A program made the translations under genes and the position numbers. The notes beneath the pieces are model-generated. The model was given only the letters and a program-made list of their open reading frames with translations. It did no database searches and was not told where the DNA came from. From Tretioscincus oriximinensis (taxonomy: Eukaryota; Chordata; Lepidosauria; Squamata; Gymnophthalmidae): a stretch of DNA of 64,000 nucleotides. Where the stretch lies: NCBI GenBank assembly GCA_022410635.1, contig JAJVDF010001216.1:193558-257557 (forward strand). The letters are read 5' to 3'. Positions 44,290 through 55,003 of the stretch are shown in pieces. Position 1 is the stretch's first letter. Each line of letters starts with the position of its first letter.

Positions 44290-45913
44290 GGCTGGAATCT
44301 TAATGCTTCAGTATATGCACAAATGTAATGGTAACTCATCATTAATTAAAGACCACAACTGGTCCACCATTTATGAATCAAGAGGAACCTCCAATGCCAG
44401 AGGAGTGGCAATCTTAATTAAATCTACAATAAATTTCCAAGTAGAAAAAAATAAGAAAGAGAGAAGGAAGGTGGTTCAGGATTAGAGGGAAACTAAATAA
44501 CAAAGAAATAACCTTTGTTCATTTATACTCACCAAACACCAATCAAAGACAGTTAAAAAAAACAATAAGAATGGCAAACACCTTTACAATTGGTCAGCAG
44601 TTCATTGCAGGAGATTATAACATAGAACCATCCTCGAGTAATTTAATGAGGAATATGAAAAAATAATATAAGATCTACAGGGCTGATAGATTATCATGAA
44701 CAGGAAAATACACAGCAAAGAGGTACTTATTACTAAGCAAGGCATAATAAGTATTCTAACATTGATTATATATTAGGCAGAAAATCAAACACTTTAATGG
44801 TCAAAGAGATAAAAACCCTCCATTATTGGATCTCAGACCATGCTCCATTATTAATAAACTTTCAGCTGTCAAGGAAAGGAAGACAAAACAAATGGAGATT
44901 TAACCCCATTTTGTGTATGAAAGAGAAGCGAAATAGAAAGATGGGGGAGGAAATAGAGAACTATTTACAATGATACTGGAGGACTTTCAAGCTGCACCCT
45001 ATGGGAAGCAGGGAAAGCAACTTTGAAATTAACTTTAGGTAACAGTGGCATACAGAAAGGGATCATCCAATTAGAGAAATTGAACAACTACAAGAAATGT
45101 ACAAAAATATAAAGGCTAGAAGGGTGTGGATAGAATTAACAGGAAAAAAATTAACAACTTCATATATTACATTGAAATAGAACAATTAATGGTTATATCT
45201 ATATGAGAAACACTTACCAGTCCTGGAACTCAAAATCAGTGAAGTTCTTTGCTAAGTATCTGAGGGGGGAAAAGAGAGTGCTTGGATAAATAAAATGAAA
45301 CATAAAACAAAATCAGTGCATTATGACCAAGGAAAAATAAGGGAGATCTTAAATGTTTTATTGAGACCTATATAGAGAAGATCAAGTGGAAATAGGTAAT
45401 TTGAGAATAATAAAGAAAGCCTCCATATAAGATAAGGAAAAGATAGAATAAGGAAGGAAGAGGTTTTGGCAGTGATAAACTCATTAAGACCCAATAAGTC
45501 ATCAGGCCCATACGGGTTCAATACAGATTTTTATAAAGCATACAAAGATATTCTGACCCCATTTTTAACAAAATTATATAATGACATATATGATTATCAA
45601 ACTATACTCTCCAATGGAAGGAGACATAAATAATTATATTTCCAAATAACTATACTCTCCAAAGGAAGGTGCCAGTAGAGTCAGGCTCTTTAAGGCCAAT
45701 GAGGCTGTAATGAAGACTACAAGATTTTCATAACTTTTTTTTGCAAACAGAATGGCAGCCATCCTCCCAAAAATAATCTACGAGGACCGTAGGGGGAAGG
45801 AAGAGAGGAGATACGATTAAAAATATCATCACAATATGGAACCAAGCCAAATTAAGAAGAGACAAATTAGCATTATTGAAGCTCAACATCTATAAGACAT
45901 TTGACAAAGTATA
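44290..45913 (+). pseudogene. L1-like LINE copy A, ORF2 endonuclease and first part of RT
   Basis: ORF2 supplies the nick and the reverse transcriptase for L1 movement. Endonuclease blocks: ESRGTSNARGVAILIKSTI (44368-44430), VHLYSPNTNQ (44518-44550), AGDYNIEPS (44611-44640), SNIDYILGRK (44752-44790) and SDHAPLLINF (44831-44865). RT blocks: LRPNKSSGPYGFNTDFYKAY (45481-45545), TPFLTKLYNDI, then KLALLKLNIYKTFDKVYHK (45867-45920), in which the catalytic Asp of the usual LDxxKAFD has become Asn. Frames are broken in between (for example 45610-45700). The coding sequence stops at the hAT insertion and continues at 48474. Confidence 0.85.
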
Positions 45914-46389
45914 CCACAAACCAGGGACGGCCATAAAGAATGTTCACAGTGGGCGCTGAACAGCTTAGTCCGTCTACTGAAAAAAAAATCAATAGAAATT
46001 CAATAGAAAATTGGCCAATGGTAGGATAAAATGAAGATGCTTGGAGACCAATCAAAATTCTCCAGGCATTTTGGAAGGGGGGGAGTCGCTGATCTCCAAC
46101 CAATGGAAGGACAGGTCATGGGAGGAGTTACCCATGAGGTCTGTGCTCTCATCAACTACCCAGTAGTCAGTCATCATTTTTTCTTCGCAACGTCTTGTGG
46201 CATTAGTGTAGCTTTAATGGTCCTAACTGGTGTTGGAATAATCTCTACAGGTAGGGGTGGATAGAGAGATTTTTTATCAGACTCCTGCCAACTCTGGTTT
46301 GCCAGAGCAAAGGATGTGCTGCAGCCTGTTTGCTCACCCAATCTGGCTATGTGTTTGACCTCATGCCCACTCTGATGCTTTTCTCCCTT

Positions 46390-47240
46390 CTGGGGGGGGG
46401 GGGGAATTGTTGGCAGCAGCAGCAGGAAGGGGCTTCTTCCAGCCTCACTTGCCTTGCCCCACAGTTATCTTGCAAGAGGCATCATGGCTTGCTTGCCCCC
46501 CTACCTGCTTTCCTTTCCAGGCATAGTGGGGGGGAAGCCAGGCGGGATAAGCGATAAGGTGGCGGCGGCAGCAGAAGCAGCAGTAGGAGCTTCTCCCTGT
46601 GGTGGCCTCCAGGGAAGGAACATGTCTGTGTTTAGAGACTTTAGGGGCATTTCTTTTGCTGCCTGTCCGGACCACCAGCTGCCTCCTCAACAAGTGGCTT
46701 GTTGCTGCTGCTGTTCCTTGGAAGCAGCAGAAGCAGCAAGAGAGAGAAGGTAGGGCTGGAGAAAGAATGAGGTGGTGTGGAGAAGAGGACCTTAGTTTGC
46801 ACTGCTGGCTGCGTTGCCCTGCCCTGCTGCTGCTCCCCAAAATTGGGAGACCGGCAGTGGTCCCCTCTCAAACCAATGAGAGGTAAGGAACGTGGCCTCC
46901 AGCGGCTCCTGTTGCTGTTCCTCTTTCCCTCCCATTGGGAAAGGACGAGGCAGAAGCAGCATGAGAGGAAGATCTGGCTGTGGGACAGCATCAGCAGCAG
47001 GCACCTCTCCCTACGGAGGGACTCAGCCTTGCCTGTCTTAGTTCCCCCCCCCCACTGCCTGCATTGCCCCGTTGCTGCTCCCAATGGTATGGAGAGAGGG
47101 AGAGAAGGAATATGGCAGCAACTGAAGCAGGAGGAGGGGAAGTGGGAAGGCTAGGTAGAAGGAACGATGAGGCAGCCATGGCAACAGAAGCAGCAGCCCC
47201 CCTGGGTGGGGTAGAAAACTGTCTCGGTTTGCCACCTTGA
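46390..47240. repeat. GC-rich, loosely repeated interior of the hAT insertion
   Basis: Irregular repetition of GTTGCTGCT(G/C)C, GCAGCAGAAGCAGCA and GGCCTCCAG words, with homopolymers G13 (46397) and C10-11 (47046). Long open frames occur in five of the six readings, as composition predicts. Some CpG is present, but there is no clear promoter. Confidence 0.6.
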
Positions 47241-47929
47241 AAATTTAGTTAAGTTGGTGCAAAAACACTGCGCATGCACATGGACGCACAGGCGCCATCA
47301 TTGCTCACACCATTTTGCACGCTATACTGAGCGTAAGTGGCAGGCAGCAAGAGAACAGGCAAGGAGGAGATGAGAATAGAGAGACAGCCTGAGGCAGGCA
47401 GAGCAGATAAAAGCCAGGTGGTGGTGGTGTGTGTGTGTGAAAAGNAGGAGGTCTGGAGCAAAGGCGTTTACCTGTTTCCTCTACCAGCTTCCCTTCCCCA
47501 CTCATCCTTTTGCAATCTCTCTCCCTTCAAAGGACACAACTTTCTCTCCTCTGGCGCCCTTTTCCACACCGGCTCCCTGATTTTTTTCCTCAAGCCTCTT
47601 CCAACTGCACGCAGATAATTCAACCCCTAGGGCTCTCTCTCCTGTCTCTTGGAAAGGGGCAAAAGGCAAGAATGGTTCCCATACTGTACCTTTACCGGGA
47701 GGTAAGATGCAACTACAACTGGTACTGCCAGCATTAAAGGTGTTTCCCTGCTGCCCTGGTAACAACCTGGGATCTGAAACCATAGCATTCTTGAGCTCTT
47801 GCCAATCACAGGGACTATTCTAGTGTCTGAAGGCATGGGGTGAGGGCTACATTAGAAAGGTCCTATCCTTGGTTTCTCATGCTAAAAGCGTGACTCTCAG
47901 CATTTCATACTAGGGATAATTCATGCTAA

Positions 47930-48075
47930 GTCTTATTCTGGGCTATATCTGGGAACAGGATCCTGCCATCCATGTGGCAGTGTAGATTACTGTAGTACCC
48001 AAGTGGGATCTGCTATGGTGTACACTGGCATGTGGATGACTCAACCCAATCCTGAGTTATAGCCCAGAATAATTA
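47930..48075. mobile_element. Palindromic MITE (family B, copy 2)
   Basis: TCTTATTCTGGGCTATATCT at the left pairs with GAGTTATAGCCCAGAATAAT at the right; inner blocks CATGTGGCAGTGTAGATTA and TGGTGTACACTGGCATGTGG also pair. The sequence is homologous to 16200-16379. It is nested in the hAT element, so it is either part of it or a later arrival. Confidence 0.75.
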
Positions 48076-48162
48076 TACTATGCGGCGGTAATAAATAAAA
48101 TAAATAAAAAATGCCATGCAGGAGGATTGTGCAGAAGGACTTCTGGGTATTGTGCTATTGGA

Positions 48163-48191
48163 AGTGCGTGCGTGCGTGCGTGCGTGCGTGC
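48163..48191. repeat. (GCGT)n microsatellite
   Basis: About seven GTGC/GCGT units. Confidence 0.95.
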
Positions 48192-48473
48192 CTGTGCTGT
48201 AGCCCAGCTATATGGTGTGGATTTTTTATTATTACATTTACATTTTACATCCAGATTCAGGAACTGGGGAAAAGGGCGGAGGGAAGAGGGGAAGAAAGGA
48301 AAGAATGAAGGATAGAAGGAAAGAGCAAGAAGGAAGGAAAGGAGAGAAAGAGCAAGAAGGAAGTGGTGTCACTTCCTGTCCCGCTCTCAGAAGCAGTGTC
48401 ACTTCCTGTTCTGCCCCCAGAAGTGCACGCACATACGCAGTGTCAAAATCTACCAGCCGCCACTGTCACAAAC

Positions 48474-49020
48474 ATCTGCAGAAGGTATGTAAAGGATTCA
48501 ATTTAAGGAAAAAGTATACAGGAGAAAAGGCAAGAATTTTAAAAAACGATAGTATTACTGAGGCAATTGACATAAATAATGGAACTAAACAGGGGTGTCC
48601 ACTATCCACCTCACTTATTCATACTAACAATTGAAATCCTAGCAAACATGGGATACAAAATAGGAAGGATATTGGGATACAAAATAGGAAGCACATCAAC
48701 CAAAATCAACCTTTTTGATTAATAGTATCTGATCAGCCACAAGCAATGGTCTGAGAAACTTTAAAAACATTAGAAGCATTCCATAAATTTTCTGGCTCAT
48801 AAATTAATATTACAAAATCAGAAATAATGTTTTCAAATACCCCTCCAAGTGANCAATTAGCCATAAGAAAAATGTCGTGATTAAAATTAGGAATAAGGAA
48901 AATTAAATACCTAGAAGTTTGGCTCCACAAGGATCCAAGAAAATCTTTACAGGGAAATTACACAAAAAGTTTGGAAAACAATCGACAATTGAAAAACTGG
49001 AAATCTAAACATCTATTTCT
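48474..49020 (+). pseudogene. L1-like LINE copy A, ORF2 RT continuation
   Basis: Directly after the hAT flank, the frame reads HLQKVCKGFNLRKKYTGEKA, then INNGTKQGCPLST (48580-48615), the RT block after the first catalytic Asp. An ILGYKIG repeat follows, then KINLFD and a stop where YADD should be. LGIRKIKYLEVWLHKD and LENNRQLKNWKSKHLFL (48885-49020) fit the thumb region. The copy ends there and copy B begins. Confidence 0.8.
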
Positions 49021-49026
49021 AGTTGA

Positions 49027-51477
49027 GGATGATCAATATGGATTTATTGCCAATAAATAAATTTATGAACCCATTAGATTAATTATAGACTCAATTTATC
49101 ATGCCAAAATGTACTATAATAAACTAGCAATATTAAAATTAGACATTTTCAAGGCTTTTGATTCTATTAACCACGACACATTATTTAAAATGTGTGCAAA
49201 AGCCGGTCTAGGTTCGGGTTTCATAAATCTATTAAGAAACATTGACTCTAATAATAATAAGAATAAATAAAAGACCATCTAGAGTAATAAATATAAATAA
49301 TGGAACTAAACAAGGCTGCTCCCTATCCCCGCTCCTATTTATCCTATGTGTAGAATGCCTAGCCAATGATATAAGGACTTCACCAAATATCTCAGGATAT
49401 ACACTAGGGAATAAAGAATTGAAGATTAATCTATACGCAGATGATTCACTAATAACTATGACTAACCCCCTTGAAGCTATTCCTTCTATTCAACAAATTA
49501 TCAATAAAGTTCATGATAACACCGGGTTGACAATAAATTTAGAAAAGTCTGATTTTATGTTTTTAACACCCCTCCGAAGGAAAAAAATTGCAATAAAACA
49601 ATTAACTAATTTAAAACTAGGTATCAAACATATGAAATACCTCAGTGTTATTATCTCTAAAAATCTGAAAAAACTTTCAAAAATAAATATACACAATACT
49701 TGGAAATTTATTAAAAATAAGGTAAGAACTTGGAGGAATAAAAAACTCTCAATAACAGCTAAAATTCGAGGAGGATGTTCATAGTTCCTAAAACTTTATT
49801 TTTATTTCAAATTCTTCCAGAAATTATCACAAAAACTACACTACAGCAATGGAACAAGTGTACAGCTAATTGGATTCAAGGCACATGCAAAGGAAGAATC
49901 AAATTAGACAATTTATACACAAATGCAAAGGAAGGGGGTTGGGGACTACCTGATTTTGAATTATACTATGCGGAGGTAAATATAAATAGGATATTTGATT
50001 TAGAATTTTATTTACACAAACCATGGGTCATCAATGAATGTAATATCCATAATATACAAGATATTTCAATAATCCATCACAATTGGACAAAAAATGCAAT
50101 GCAAAAATTTTTCATTTCAATTGTTGCAAATTTAAAGGTATGGCATATTTGGAAACATAAGCTTGGTATAACAAATACCAAATACAATATAATCCATATA
50201 ATAAATAGCGACCATACTATTGTTCCCCAACAAATAATTGATAAAATCTTACAACACCAAAAATTTAAAATATACGAATTCTATAAAGATACAGAACCAA
50301 TATCGGTGAATGGAGAGCATTTAGGAGCGACAATTGGACAGAATAACTGGTTTTTCAGTAATGCTATAATTCAGTACCTATCCAGCCCTCAAAACAAAGG
50401 TCTGATGTTTCAAGCATCAAATAGATGGAGTGACCTCATTAAGAATATCCTTCAAAATAAGAAAGGCACAATAGGTAAAATCTATAAATATATAATAAGT
50501 TTAAAATACCAGATAAGAACATAAGAACATAAGAAGAGCCATACTGGATCAGGCCACAGCCCATCAAGTCCAGCATTCTGTCTCACACAGAGGCCCATCA
50601 GATGCACCTGGGCAGTCCGAACAGAGGAAAGCAAAATATGCACCTGCTCATGACTCCCTGCAAATGGCACTTCAGGAGTCCTGCCCATTGCTCAATCCTG
50701 GAGGCAACATCCAGACATCCATCATAGATGGCAAACTCTGTAACTGTTAAATGGGCAAACTTTTGCAATGTAACACCCGAGATTATAATTAAGGCTTTAA
50801 AAAAATGTATAGGTTTCAAAATAATAAAATTATAGAATTGCGTAAAAAAAATTGTTGCTCTGGTATCGCACCCCAGTGCAGCTATCCCATTTTATAGCAA
50901 ATATGGAACCTACCTGCTGGCACTGCGGAGATCTCCGGGGGGATTATTTACACATGTGGTGGTCATGCAAAAAAGTGAGCACGTTTTGGCATGTAATTCA
51001 AGCAATAATTGACACTATTATGGGAGCTACTATCAGCTGGACTATTGAAACCTGGATATTTGGTCAACCTCCAGACGCAATAACATCTAACTGTGACAAA
51101 TTTCTATGACAACNTTTAATATCTGCTGCATTACTTACAAGAGCTTTCGGCTGGAAGGATGAACAAAAATGGACAATTAGGAGATGTCAATGTTACGTGA
51201 TAGAAAATATGAAATATGACCTGGTTAAGGAGAAACGTCTATATTATAATGACAATATAACCTCTTTAACTCAAAGACAAAACTGGAATAAATTGATTAG
51301 GTATGTCGAGGCAAGGGGCGAGATATCAGTGTGGCAGATTATATGCAATGAAACTTTTCTGCTTATGAAGAAGCTAATTTAATAACTCTCCTGTGTTTGT
51401 ATATAGATTTAACTATCTGTTTGGTTTTTTGTATGTATCTTTGCACTGTTTTTCTTTTTTATGATTGTTGTCAGTAA
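49027..51477 (+). mobile_element. L1-like LINE copy B, RT to 3' end, with a CR1 inserted
   Basis: Blocks in order: DDQYGFIANK, LAILKLDIFKAFDSINHDTL (catalytic Asp, 49130-49190), INNGTKQGCSLSPLLFILCV (49295-49355), LKINLYADDSLITM (RT active-site YADD, 49420-49465), NLEKSDFMFLTP, LGIKHMKYLSVIISKN, then a 249-residue open frame (49775-50524) including GRIKLDNLYTNAKEGGWGLP. A minus-strand CR1 tail sits at 50517-50727. Coding resumes with WYRTPVQLSHF and the Cys-His cluster CWHCGDLRGDYLHMWWSCKK (50905-50970), diagnostic of L1-type ORF2, then AFGWKDEQKW. The 3' UTR leads to an AAT array. Stops remain (for example near 49060, 49270 and 51109), so it is inactive, but younger than copy A. Confidence 0.9.
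50517..50727 (-). mobile_element. CR1 3' tail inserted in L1 copy B
   Basis: The plus strand starts AGAACATAAGAACATAAGAA, then CAGGCCACAGCCCATCAAGT, GCCCATCAGATGCACCTGGG, GACTCCCTGCAAATGG and GAGGCAACATCCAGACATCC, the exact reverse of the 3' UTR of the other copies. It is 5'-truncated to about 210 bp and postdates L1 copy B. Confidence 0.92.
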
Positions 51478-51512
51478 TTAATAATAATAATAATAATAAA
51501 TAATAAATAATA

Positions 51513-51563
<51 letters not shown>
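51478..51563. repeat. (AAT)n array at the L1 3' end
   Basis: AAT/AATAAATAA units directly after the L1 3' UTR, probably an expanded element tail. Confidence 0.9.
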
Positions 51564-51564
<1 letters not shown>

Positions 51565-52002
51565 TTCTCAGACTGCACTGCAACGAGATCAGTGAGTGAT
51601 GTTAGGGAACTGGGGCATTGGTCATGGAATGTACACATTTAGTGTGCACGGGCACACAATTGTTATATTCCAGATTATAGCATTGTAAAGGCACCATAAT
51701 TAGTCGTCAGGACAGCTGGACTCTATTGAAAATGATTGAAATTGCCCTCATCTATGTTCTTTTTGCTGCCTAATGAACATAGGATCTGAATGCCACCTTA
51801 ACAGTTCCCATTACAGTAATTGTTCCTAATATTCATATACTCAATTTAGAAATGACCTAGGAAGAACCAGATGAAAATGCTGTTGTAATTTTGCACTGAT
51901 ACAAATATAATTTAGGAAGATCAAAGTGATGGTTCCAATTACAGCATCTCACTTCTCCTGTGGCATTTAAGGGACAACATTGGTTTTCAACCTTCTAATA
52001 GG
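51564..52002. other. Unassigned sequence
   Basis: Nothing recognised. Confidence 0.4.
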
Positions 52003-52205
52003 CACGAATGGTGCAGTGGCTAAGGAGACAGTCTTCCATCTGGGAGATCGGGTTTCGAAGCCCTGTGTCGGACATGGGGAGGGGTGAGCGCCTTCTACTA
52101 GCCTGTAGCTCCAGCCAACTCAGCTATTCGAAAGAGATGCAAATTTGTAATTTGCATATCAGATAAATGAGTGCCATCATTAACTTGATGGGGAAGATAG
52201 AATAA
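52003..52205 (+). mobile_element. tRNA-derived SINE, third family
   Basis: A-box-like TGGTGCAGTGGCTAAGG (52009-52025) and B box GGTTTCGAAGCCC (52051-52063) are at pol III spacing. The body CCAGCCAACTCAGCTATTCG and CTTGATGGGGAAGATAGAAT differs from the main SINE family. Inverted octamers ATGCAAAT (52137-52144) and ATTTGCAT (52150-52157) lie in the body. It runs straight into a CTT array, which may be its tail. Confidence 0.75.
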
Positions 52206-52370
52206 GATTTAAGCCTTCGGTCTTCTTCTTCTTCTTCTTCTTCTTCTTCTTCTTCTTCTTCTTCTTCTTCTTCTTCTTCTTCTTCTTCTTCTTCTTCTTC
52301 TTCTTCTTCTTCTTCTTCTTCTTCTCCTCCTTCTTCTAATTCTAATTCTAATTCTTCTTCTTCTTATACA
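52206..52370. repeat. (CTT)n microsatellite, ~40 units
   Basis: Almost perfect CTT array of about 120-130 bases, then CTCCTC, TAATTC and CTT interruptions up to about 52366. Pure pyrimidine on the plus strand. Confidence 0.95.
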
Positions 52371-53477
52371 GATTCTTGCTTTTCAAATAAATAGCCAAAG
52401 TAATCTTTGTTCAGAAAGCCCAGCATAGAGGCATGGTAGCATTTTGTCTTTCCTAGAGAACAAATGACATAAGCTGCAACTACATGGGCGGTTGAATCAC
52501 TTCTCCAGGTGTCTAAGAGCCAGGAGTGACAAATAAAGGGATTTAAACTGATAAACTGCAAAGCTTTAGTGAAGGGATTCAACTCCTTTCTTCTAGTCTG
52601 ACTGCACAAGGAAAGAAGTCGACTTAATAGATTTGCAACACTCAAAATGACTGACTTCTGGCCGCATATTTGGTGCCCTAAAATAAGACCTAAGACCTAG
52701 TTGGTCAAAGTTTCACTTGCAATTCTCTATCACATTATGTAGCAAGGTAAATACCATTTGCTTACTGCTGGTCTCCTAGCCCAAGAGTCAGCCCTTTGAG
52801 GTGACATACAGTTGAAGGATGCACTCCAGACAACTGAAAGGAGAAGTGTGACCTGAGAAGAATCCAAAGGTTGTATAAAGAGGCCCTTAGGTTTTTTAGT
52901 CAGTCCAGGTTTCCATATTTGGTCATCTTGGCAGAATGGTAAAATAAAGCAATGACAGCAAAAATCAGCTTTTGACAAATACNCATTCCCTGTCAAGCAT
53001 CTCTTATTTCCATTCTGAATGAAAACACAACCTTTCTAATGCCCTTTGCCCACCGCAGGCATACATAAACACTCTGGGTGCCATGGCTGGATACAGCCCA
53101 GCAGTTCCATTCATTGTCATTTTCATGGATGAAATTATGTTTCAACATGTCCAGTTCCTATTATCTCCCTTAACTTCAAGTCAAGCATTGAGTCATTGGT
53201 GCTTTTTGAGGAAAGCACCCCTAGGGCTGCAGCTGCTGTCTGGGCTAAAGAAAGATTTAATAGTGACATGAATGACATTGAGAGCTTGACATTCTACAGA
53301 GATTTTAGTGCTGCAATTTCTATCAGAGAAGAGGAGATATGTATCATAGCTATTAAGATATACACTTCCAAGTTCTTCTCTTGGTTACGGAACCTCTAAA
53401 GACAGTGAGCATACACAAATAATTGTCAATGGTTGAGATCCATTTATATTTTTGACAGTATTTAGGACCTTTTTGCA
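52371..53477. other. Unassigned sequence
   Basis: No gene or repeat recognised. Confidence 0.35.
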
Positions 53478-53555
53478 TTTTGATTGGGGAATAGTCCAAA
53501 CAATTGACAAAAACAGGCATTCACATTGCTAATTATTTCATTATTCCCCAATCAC
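53478..53555. repeat. Family C palindrome
   Basis: TTTGATTGGGGAATA at the left pairs with TATTCCCCAATC at the right, and CAAACAATTG / CTAATTATTTC-type inner words extend the similarity. Relics at 29690 and 31008 align with it. Confidence 0.65.
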
Positions 53556-54425
53556 TCCAAAAGCATTATTTTAAAAAAAATCACTTCATTGATAATGCTA
53601 ATAGTATTACAACATACACAATTATAATAATAAAGTTGTGTTAACAAAAAACTGCAGTGTGTGGTGCTTTCATACAACAAATACAGGCTACAAAAAATGA
53701 AACGGACATAAAACTAATCCTATAACTAGCTACAGTACAAAATGCAAGGCAAAGCTTAGCTAAATATCACTATTTNGAGAGGCTAGGTAAATACTCCAAA
53801 AGCATTCTTAAGCTTATTTTAAACCTACTCCCTTTCTACAATGGGCCTTATTCTGACTATATCTCAGACTATTGATCAGAAAAAGCAACGGTCTCCAGCA
53901 ATGTAGTGAAGCTGGATTAAAATTGTGTCCAGCTTAGTTTACAAGAGCTTCCTCTTTTCTTGATGGCTATTCTTGCACTAAGGTAGACTGAAGGTGGATC
54001 AAAACTTGGAAATCTGTCATGGGTCACATTTTAATCTAGCTTCAGTCCACTTTAAAAGGGGTGAGAGACAGGGAGTGAAGACATGCAACTGGAACAGAAG
54101 ATGTTCCTGGCCACTGCCCTATTTCATTTTAAGTATTAGAGCCTCAGATTTTGCACACATTGCTTATAGGGAAATTCAGCTCCACTGAGTACAGGGTACC
54201 TACAAATTTCAGCTTCAATTTATTGGCCCCCATCCTGCCATGACTGTCTCCAGGCCCTTTCAAGCACTAGATGGAAGTTGTAAAAAAAAAAAAGCATGAT
54301 TTTTTTAAAAAAAATTGGGCCTGTTGGAAGGAGAAGGTGTAGCCTCAATAAAGAATGAGACATGGCCTGGAGAACATGGGGTCAGAGGGACTCCCAAATN
54401 TTTGATTGTCAGATCTGCAACTCTA
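53556..54425. other. Unassigned; half of a family B MITE at 53841-53870
   Basis: AATGGGCCTTATTCTGACTA, TATCTCAG matches one arm of the palindromes at 16200 and 47930. The rest is unrecognised. Confidence 0.45.
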
Positions 54426-54692
54426 AGAGCCAGTTTGGTGTATTGGTTAGAGTGTGAGACTCTTATCTGGTAGTCTCCCGGCTCGATTCCCCAACTCCTC
54501 CATGAAGCCAGCTGGGTGACCTTGGGCCAGTCACAGTTCTTTGAACTCTCTCAGCCCCACTTACTCCACAGGGTGTCTGTTGTGGAGAAAGCAACAAAAG
54601 CTATGTGTGTCACCCTATGGTAGGCTGCCCTGAGACTTTCGGGTATAGGGCGGGGTATAAATACAAATAAATAAATAAAATAAAATAAAAAG
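54426..54692 (+). mobile_element. tRNA-derived SINE, full length (main family)
   Basis: Head AGAGCCAGTTTGGTGTATTG with TTGGTTAGAGTG, B box GCTCGATTCCCC (first base changed from the usual GGTTCGA), body GACCTTGGGCCAGTCACAGT, TTGTGGAGAAAGCAACAAAA, end GCCCTGAGACTTTCGGGTAT, GGGCGGGGTATAAATA and an AAATA-rich tail. The best plus-strand reference for the family in this window. Confidence 0.93.
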
Positions 54693-54944
54693 GGCTTCAG
54701 ATTGGATGGGGCAAATTTGGGCAGAGAAGCTGCAATTTTTTTGTTTTGTTAAATTGAAATATGGAATTCTATACATGACTTCTGGAATAGCTCCATCTGC
54801 ATGCCTCTGCATTGTAGACCAGGGTGTTCTGCATTAGTCTATCAGTAGACAAGCAGAAAAGCTGTAAGGGCTGAGAGTGAATGAAAGTTTTGTATTCTTC
54901 TGATGCTTGAGATGCCCAGAAGAAATTGGTAGGCCTTTAGGTGA
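54693..54944. other. Unassigned sequence
   Basis: Nothing recognised. Confidence 0.4.
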
Positions 54945-55003
54945 ATCTATATGCTGGACTAGATAGACTGTGGCCTGAATCAACAGGGCTTCACCTATGT
55001 TTT
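54945..55003 (+). mobile_element. CR1-like 3' tail relic
   Basis: ATGCTGGACTAGATAGACTG, TGGCCTGAATCAACAGGGCT, TCACCTATGTTTT resembles the last 50 bases of CR1-type elements (CTGGACT.GATGGGC...CTGATCCAG). Confidence 0.65.

Larger units (their letters stand above)
45922..48465. mobile_element. 2.5-kb non-autonomous hAT-type insertion in L1 ORF2
   Basis: The insertion splits L1 ORF2. Its ends are CAGGGACGGCC at the left and, reversed, CAGTGGCGGCTGG at the right. The flanks CCACAAAC (45914-45921) and TCACAAAC (48466-48473) are an 8-bp duplication with one mismatch, as expected for hAT. Removing the insert and one flank leaves the L1 reading frame continuous. The interior (46390-47240) is GC-rich with CAGCAG/GAAGCAGCA words and poly-G/C runs; it also holds a family B MITE, a GCGT array and a doubled TGTCACTTCCTGTYCYGC word near 48370-48420. 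None of the many overlapping open frames shows a transposase motif. Confidence 0.78.

Noticed and set aside
46445..47240. Many overlapping 60-150-residue frames on both strands
   Set aside because: They lie in GC-rich, CAG-like repetitive DNA inside a hAT insertion, occur in five readings at once, and have no domain motif.
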